From contig CM046348.1 in assembly GCA_025403435.1 (NCBI GenBank), positions 13,454,034 through 13,518,033 on the forward strand: 64,000 nucleotides of DNA, in the 5' to 3' direction. This document shows, piece by piece, positions 59,344-64,000 of this stretch (position 1 is its first letter; each line of letters begins with the position of its first letter). Source of the stretch: Artocarpus heterophyllus (taxonomy: Eukaryota > Streptophyta > Magnoliopsida > Rosales > Moraceae). The notes under the pieces were generated by a model. That model was given only the letters and a program-made list of their open reading frames with translations, had not been told where the DNA came from and ran no database searches. The translations under genes were made by a program, and so were the position numbers.

Positions 59344-61645
59344 ATGTCTTACATTCACCAGAAATCTTATACCCAGCGGACACATGCGGCTCCAATCTCC
59401 AATTATACCCAATTACAATATGTTTGATCCGTTGGAGAAATCAGATGATTTGGATTCCTAATTACCAACAAAGACATACTTGAAAGAATTCATAAATTCT
59501 TCAAAGAGGAAACAAATATTTTCGATTTTGAGATGAATACAGACAAATCGAACTGTTATTTTATAAGCCTAAAGACGACAAAAGACAGTTCACAATCGAC
59601 GCAGGACTCAACTAAAGAACTAGCACAAACAACTCTTGAAACTTTAATGATTCTGAGAATTGAGAACTCACACTATAACAAGCTAGCGCAGGGTCAGCAG
59701 CAGCAATTGGTGGCTTTAACTGAAATATATGTTGGATTCACGCCAAAATAAGATATAAATGTGATTGAGAAAAAGCATGTCACATGGTAAGCGTGATAGT
59801 GATTTAGTCTACAAAATGTTATGAGCACATTGTTAGTTTAGATGCAATGGGCTTCAGGCACCAACCTTTCTTGTCTCTAATATACTATATTGATGTAATT
59901 CTTGTTATAGGCCGCGTCGGCTTGTTAAAAATTGACCAGCATGGCTAAACAAACTGAAAGGACACACGACAGACAACCAACACAAGGTCTCAGTCCCTAT
60001 GATCTCCGATTTAGATTACGGTCGAGTAGAACTACTTGTTTACAACCTACAGATTACGAGGCCCACTCAGGATCCACTGTTGTCTAACTAACCTTTTCGA
60101 GGAACGCCCACCTTTCCAAAGAAAGCCCCTTTCCGAGGAAAAGATCTTCACTAAATGCCTCTATATTTTCTGTAATGGAGTTTCGAATCTGTTAAGACAT
60201 GAGACACATGGCACATAACTCGCAATTTTTGTGACGACAATACCTCCAGTTTCTTCAAAGTGTCGACTTACATTTAGGCTTTGTTTGAAAAATAAATTAG
60301 AACTTTAAATTCTAACTTTATACTTGTTAAAGTATAAAGCTCATATATGTTACATTGTAAAGCTCTCACGTGCTATATTGTTTGGGTTTTAACTTACTTT
60401 TTAAATCAAGTGTGAATACTATCCGCTTCAATAGCACTCTAAAAATACTACGTTAATCAGCTTATTCAGGTACAAGCATTATTATCCCGACAAGACTATG
60501 CCTCTCTCTCTGCTCTCTCTTCCAAGTATGCTAACTTTAGCATCAAGATGTCCTTGGCGCACACTCCACGGCGTCTCTCTAGTCCGAAGCCTCCTTCCTT
60601 TATATAGGAAAACTTTGGGCAAAAGTTTGCAATCCGCCACCGTGCTCAGCCGTGGGCGATGCTATGTCACTACCAGACGTCAACAATGTTAACGGAAATA
60701 TTTCCTTGAAAACAACAGCTAAAAATGGTAACCATTAAATTGCTCCATCACCATTACTTTGTGTAAACAAAAATTCTTCACGGTCATGACTCATTTGAAT
60801 TACGTACATTGTCATTAAAAATATATATGTTGCAATTCATTACCAAGTTTAATAAAAAATCCGACAGCATAGATTGCAAGGAGTGAACGACCCATGGGAA
60901 CTGCATGGTTAGATGCAGAGTCATTGCCTAGCATAGATTCACACGCATTAATCATAACCCCCAAGACTTGGACCACGAACACAGCTAAGACAAACACGGG
61001 CATCAATAGCGCGTCAATGCTTCCGACAAATCTAGTCCCCGCAACAGAAAAAAAGGGAAAAGAGCTTGGGGTTCTGGAAAGATCGAATCGTTGATCATTA
61101 TTTTGTTTGATTTTATTTTTTTTAAGTAAATCGTTCATGATATTCAGAACCAACAAAAAAACGTAAGAAATAGAGTGGTCCCCACAGAAGAAGGCCCCAC
61201 GACTGCTGCGACTCATTCCGATCCACGTGGGCTGACGGTACCTATACAACTATCTATGCTAACTCGGATTCCACACCCCCCTGTCCGTCACAAATATCGG
61301 CGAATCAAAATAAAAGCGAAACGTGATGCGAAGCACGCTATAATATATAATTATGAAGAAAAACACTAATTATCAAGAAAAACAAAGGCAAAGCAAAAAA
61401 AAAAAAAAAGTAATCAAATAAAAGAAAAAAAGAGCATCAACAACTTCACTCACTCCCTCACTGTCTGTCCTCACCACTGCTGCTAAAATGCGCAGCAAGC
61501 TCACCTCACACTTCACAAACCCATAAATAAATTAAATTAAATTAAATCGACATAAACATCTCTCTCTGCTAACCAGTAACCAAAAAAGGTGGAAAAAAAA
61601 GCAAAACGACAATATATATAAATCAAAGGACGTGAAATTACGATT
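59344..61645. other. intergenic DNA upstream of the LTR relic and 3' of FLA8
   Basis: No convincing gene. A 73-codon ATG frame at 59533-59751 (Thr/Ser/Gln-rich) has no known domain. A MITE-like copy lies at 60275-60415 (AAAGCTCATATATGTTACAT core). The part from 61360 to 61645 is the A-rich FLA8 3' flank, with a TC-rich tract near 61560. Confidence 0.5.
60815..61249 (-). other. unrecognised frame with hydrophobic segments
   Basis: A 144-codon frame without an ATG at its left limit. Its later half reads FVGSIDALLMPVFVLAVFVV then QVLGVMINACESMLG, and ends in a second hydrophobic stretch (SLLAIYAVGFFIKLG) before a stop. Two membrane-like segments look plausible, but I cannot assign a family or find splice sites. 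It may be a fragment or chance. Confidence 0.2.
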
Positions 61646-62908
61646 TCAGGACAAGAAAATTGAGGAAACGACGGTGGCAGAGACGGTGATCAGGGCTGTC
61701 AGCAATGCAGGTGCTCTCACTTGACCAGCCCTATTGGCCGACTTACTATTCGCCGACTCGGCCGTCGGAGCGTCCGCCGGAGCTTCACCTGGAGTCTCCA
61801 TCGGCGGTGCCGGAGGGGAAGCACCGAGAGGAGAGGGAGCCTTGGATGCCGGAGCTGGAGCAAGAACCGGAGCAGGCGATGGCGATAAAACTGGCTCAGG
61901 CGCCGGTGCCGGCGACGGCGATTTTCCGAACAGCTCGGTAGGGAGGAGCACGTTGTCGACGGTGAAAATCATGACCGGAGTTGAGTCGAGCACAGTGTCG
62001 GCGAGTCTCGACGAGGCGACACCGGTGTGGAGAGTCACGTCGTCGCCGGCGGACGTGACCTCGATTTCGTACTTTCCGGCGCCGTTGGTGGCTAGAGTGG
62101 TCAGCGGGGCGGTGGTGGTCTTCAAAGTCCCCTTGGGAGTGTAACCGGCGACGGAGTGATAGAGCAAGAGCGAGACCAGCTCAGCGTTGGTGAGCTTGCT
62201 CAGATCTGGAACTCCTTTGGCCTTAAAAGCCTCATCGTTCGGCGCAAAGAGAGTCAAGCCTTTCTCAGTCGCCGACTCGTAGGTCTTGATCACGCCGCTG
62301 GAGGAAATCAACGACGCGAACGTCTTGCACCCGGCTTTCTCAAGCAATGCGGTTATGTTGAGGTCGGAAGCCGACGGGGCCGGAGCCGTGAGAATCCCCG
62401 GCGCGATGATCGGCGAGCTGATCTCGAGGACGGAGATGTTGTAGGGGATCTGCTTGACGGACTTGGTGTAGCTGGAGTCGAGCTTGGAGCCGGGAGCGGC
62501 GGAGCCGAAGCCGACCTTGCCGCCCTTGAGGTCGGTGATGTTGACGAATCCGAGGTTGCCGGGGGCATTTCCGGTGGTTTGGTAAAGAGTGGTGGACAAG
62601 GTGGTGCCCTTGGAGATGTCGTGGAGCTTCTGGTTGTCGTAGTAGTCCAAAACGACATGGAGGCTGAGGACGTTCTTGATGACGGAGAGGGGGTATTTGG
62701 CTGTGAGGGCGGAGAAAGCCCCATTATTCAGGACAAGGACGGTTATGGTTGTGCGGCTGTTGATTTCATCAGCAAGCTTTGTTTGGGAAAGGTATTTGTT
62801 GTAGTCGGAGTACTCGGGGGAGCCAGCGAGAATGTCGGTAATGTTGTGGGCCGAAACGACGGCGTTTAGGGCTAGCAGACTCAGACAGAGAAGGACTGAA
62901 GCGCCCAT
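61646..62908 (-). CDS. FLA8: fasciclin-like arabinogalactan protein (FLA8-like)
   Basis: FLA proteins are GPI-anchored cell-surface glycoproteins of plant cell walls, implicated in adhesion and wall assembly. A single exon from the ATG at 62908 gives 420 residues, the Arabidopsis FLA8 length. A frame extends 11 codons upstream but starts with TTG, so it is excluded. An N-terminal signal peptide ([20 protein letters not shown]) comes first. Two FAS1 domains follow (about residues 25-165 and 185-325), with the typical [13 protein letters not shown] and [11 protein letters not shown] motifs. Next is a Pro/Ala/Ser-rich arabinogalactan region ([19 protein letters not shown]), and last a hydrophobic C-terminal tail after small residues, fitting a GPI anchor. 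NxS/T sites are present in the FAS1 domains. The gene is intact, and its position matches At2g45470. Confidence 0.95.
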   Translation of the reverse strand: MGASVLLCLSLLALNAVVSAHNITDILAGSPEYSDYNKYLSQTKLADEINSRTTITVLVLNNGAFSALTAKYPLSVIKNVLSLHVVLDYYDNQKLHDISKGTTLSTTLYQTTGNAPGNLGFVNITDLKGGKVGFGSAAPGSKLDSSYTKSVKQIPYNISVLEISSPIIAPGILTAPAPSASDLNITALLEKAGCKTFASLISSSGVIKTYESATEKGLTLFAPNDEAFKAKGVPDLSKLTNAELVSLLLYHSVAGYTPKGTLKTTTAPLTTLATNGAGKYEIEVTSAGDDVTLHTGVASSRLADTVLDSTPVMIFTVDNVLLPTELFGKSPSPAPAPEPVLSPSPAPVLAPAPASKAPSPLGASPPAPPMETPGEAPADAPTAESANSKSANRAGQVRAPALLTALITVSATVVSSIFLS

Positions 62909-64000
62909 TGTGAGACAAAAACGGTGGAAGTGGGAAGCCAAGCTAGTGCAGTTGTTTGCGTGTTTTTAGGCAAAGAGCGTGAGGTAAGGAGTGAGGGAGT
63001 GTCAGATAAAGAGGGAGTGTGGGGTTTAACTAGGGTTAAGGTTGGAGGGTTTAACGCTAACCATGGTTAGGGAAGCATTAACTGGGGTTAAGGAAATTTG
63101 GCGGAGGAAAGGTTACGGTGGGGGGCCGTGTGAGGGGAAACAGGATGTTCCTGTTCACAGCTGGAAATGAAAAGGGGTTCGTATCATCGTATGTGGCATG
63201 TGCTGTTGGCCTCTTAAAGGCTCTTCTTGTGATTACTTTCTTCTTTGGGTTGTTGAAATTACGGATATGGGCTTAGCTTTTTTAAATTGTGGCTATGATG
63301 GGATTGGAAATTTCCTTTGGCGTAACGGTTCTAAACCTCGGGTGAAAATGGTCAAATGCATGGTTAAGTTAGTTTTTATCCATTAGAAGCACAAAGGGTG
63401 GTTAGTTTGTTTGAAGTCGAACTTTGAAGTTCAAAAAATGAAGGGGAAAAAAAAGAAAAAGAAAGGAAAATAAACAAGTAGTCTTCTCTAGAGCTACTAG
63501 CCGTTTAAAGTTTTGGATGGGTCCGTGCATGGGACGCAATCACACCAGTCACCAATGGAACAATCATGTTTTGCCCCGCGAGAGAGACATTTTCCCTTGA
63601 TTCTGCCTCTCAATATATTAGTGTTTTTAACAAAAGAAATTCACAAAGAAGTGCGCTCTCAAGATGTTTTGTTCAAACTCAATTAAGAATAATTTTATTG
63701 TCGTTTTGACCAATTAATTTTGGATAACCCATTGTCAACATTTTTCCCCTTGCTGTCATTAGAAATAAAATGTATGTATTAATGCAAGCTTTTATTTTAT
63801 TTTATTTTTGGTTTATATCCTATGTATTAAGAGAGTGTTTAAAATCTAAGTTAAAACTTAGATTTTGAAACGTACTTTTATTTTATATTGTAATATATAA
63901 TAATTTTACATTGTAATAGTTAAAATTTGGTTCACAAGCACCCTCTAAATTTAATCACCAAAAAGGGGCAATCTTTCTTTCTTTTCTTTTTTCTTTTTGG
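62909..64000. other. FLA8 upstream region
   Basis: 5' flank of the FLA8-like gene. The stretch 63027-63092 has several related GGTTTAACTAGGGTTAAGG-like blocks, resembling telo-box elements. No second gene is seen. A MITE-like repeat occurs at 63831-63945. The window ends in a TTTTCTTTT tract. Confidence 0.5.
63831..63945. mobile_element. MITE-like repeat with TAA duplication
   Basis: Ends GAGAGTGTTT and AAGCACCCTC are inverted copies (8 of 10 bases). TAA flanks both sides (63828-63830 and 63946-63948), as in PIF/Harbinger-type MITEs. The core TAATATATAATAATTTTACA resembles the other family members. Confidence 0.6.

Noticed and set aside
62156..62869. Long plus-strand frame (237 codons) opposite the FLA8-like gene
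   Set aside because: Shadow of the GC-rich FAS1 coding exon; the Gly/Val/Glu-rich translation has no domain.
62909..62941. Starting the FLA8-like protein 11 codons upstream at 62941
   Set aside because: That codon is TTG. The first ATG at 62908 gives a clean signal peptide and the FLA8 length of 420.
1..64000. tRNA genes, rRNA genes or CRISPR arrays
   Set aside because: None seen on reading. The only tRNA-related sequences are the two retroelement primer-binding sites, and the tandem repeats lack CRISPR spacing.

Overview
The window is nuclear DNA from a flowering plant, almost certainly a eudicot. It is AT-rich, its genes are split by GT-AG introns, it carries several LTR retrotransposons and MITEs, and it has nuclear copies of plastid DNA. 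Four host genes run in the order dihydrodipicolinate synthase (DHDPS), LITTLE ZIPPER (ZPR), an FHA-domain coiled-coil gene, and an FLA8-type fasciclin arabinogalactan protein. From memory this is the order of Arabidopsis At2g45440 to At2g45470 (DHDPS2, ZPR1, SMAD/FHA, FLA8). An ANKZF1/Vms1-type gene lies between the FHA and FLA loci. I cannot fix the species.

Layout. 0-13 kb: AT-rich repeats, with a 3.9-kb solo LTR (1655-5542), a long-TIR element (8640-9444) and duplicated segments. 13.4-15.6 kb: intact DHDPS (+). 16.1-16.9 kb: a patchwork with decayed plastid rpoB and rps12 pieces. 17.5-18.0 kb: ZPR (-). 19.45-28.72 kb: a complete LTR retrotransposon with perfect 5-bp target duplications. 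It has no gag-pol but two other ORFs: a cysteine-rich protein resembling carlavirus/allexivirus nucleic-acid-binding proteins, and an intronless LOG-like (cytokinin-activating) protein. 29.0 kb: a ycf1 plastid fragment. 29-35.7 kb: intergenic repeats. 35.7-45.8 kb: the FHA gene (-), broken by stops and frameshifts and split by a very young Ty1/copia element (37749-43009). 46-50.6 kb: intergenic DNA with a GC-richer island and MITEs. 50.65-54.89 kb: intact seven-exon ANKZF1/Vms1 homologue (-). 55.2-59.3 kb: an older, inverted relative of the first solo LTR. 61.65-62.91 kb: intronless FLA8-like gene (-).

The host genes are independent loci held by old synteny, not a pathway. DHDPS makes lysine precursors in plastids, ZPR tunes HD-ZIP III factors, ANKZF1 rescues stalled ribosomes and FLA8 sits at the cell surface. 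The most unusual object is the 9.3-kb gap-free LTR element at 19.45-28.72 kb: a non-autonomous retroelement carrying a hormone-enzyme homologue and a virus-like zinc protein, with arrayed W-box motifs in its LTRs.
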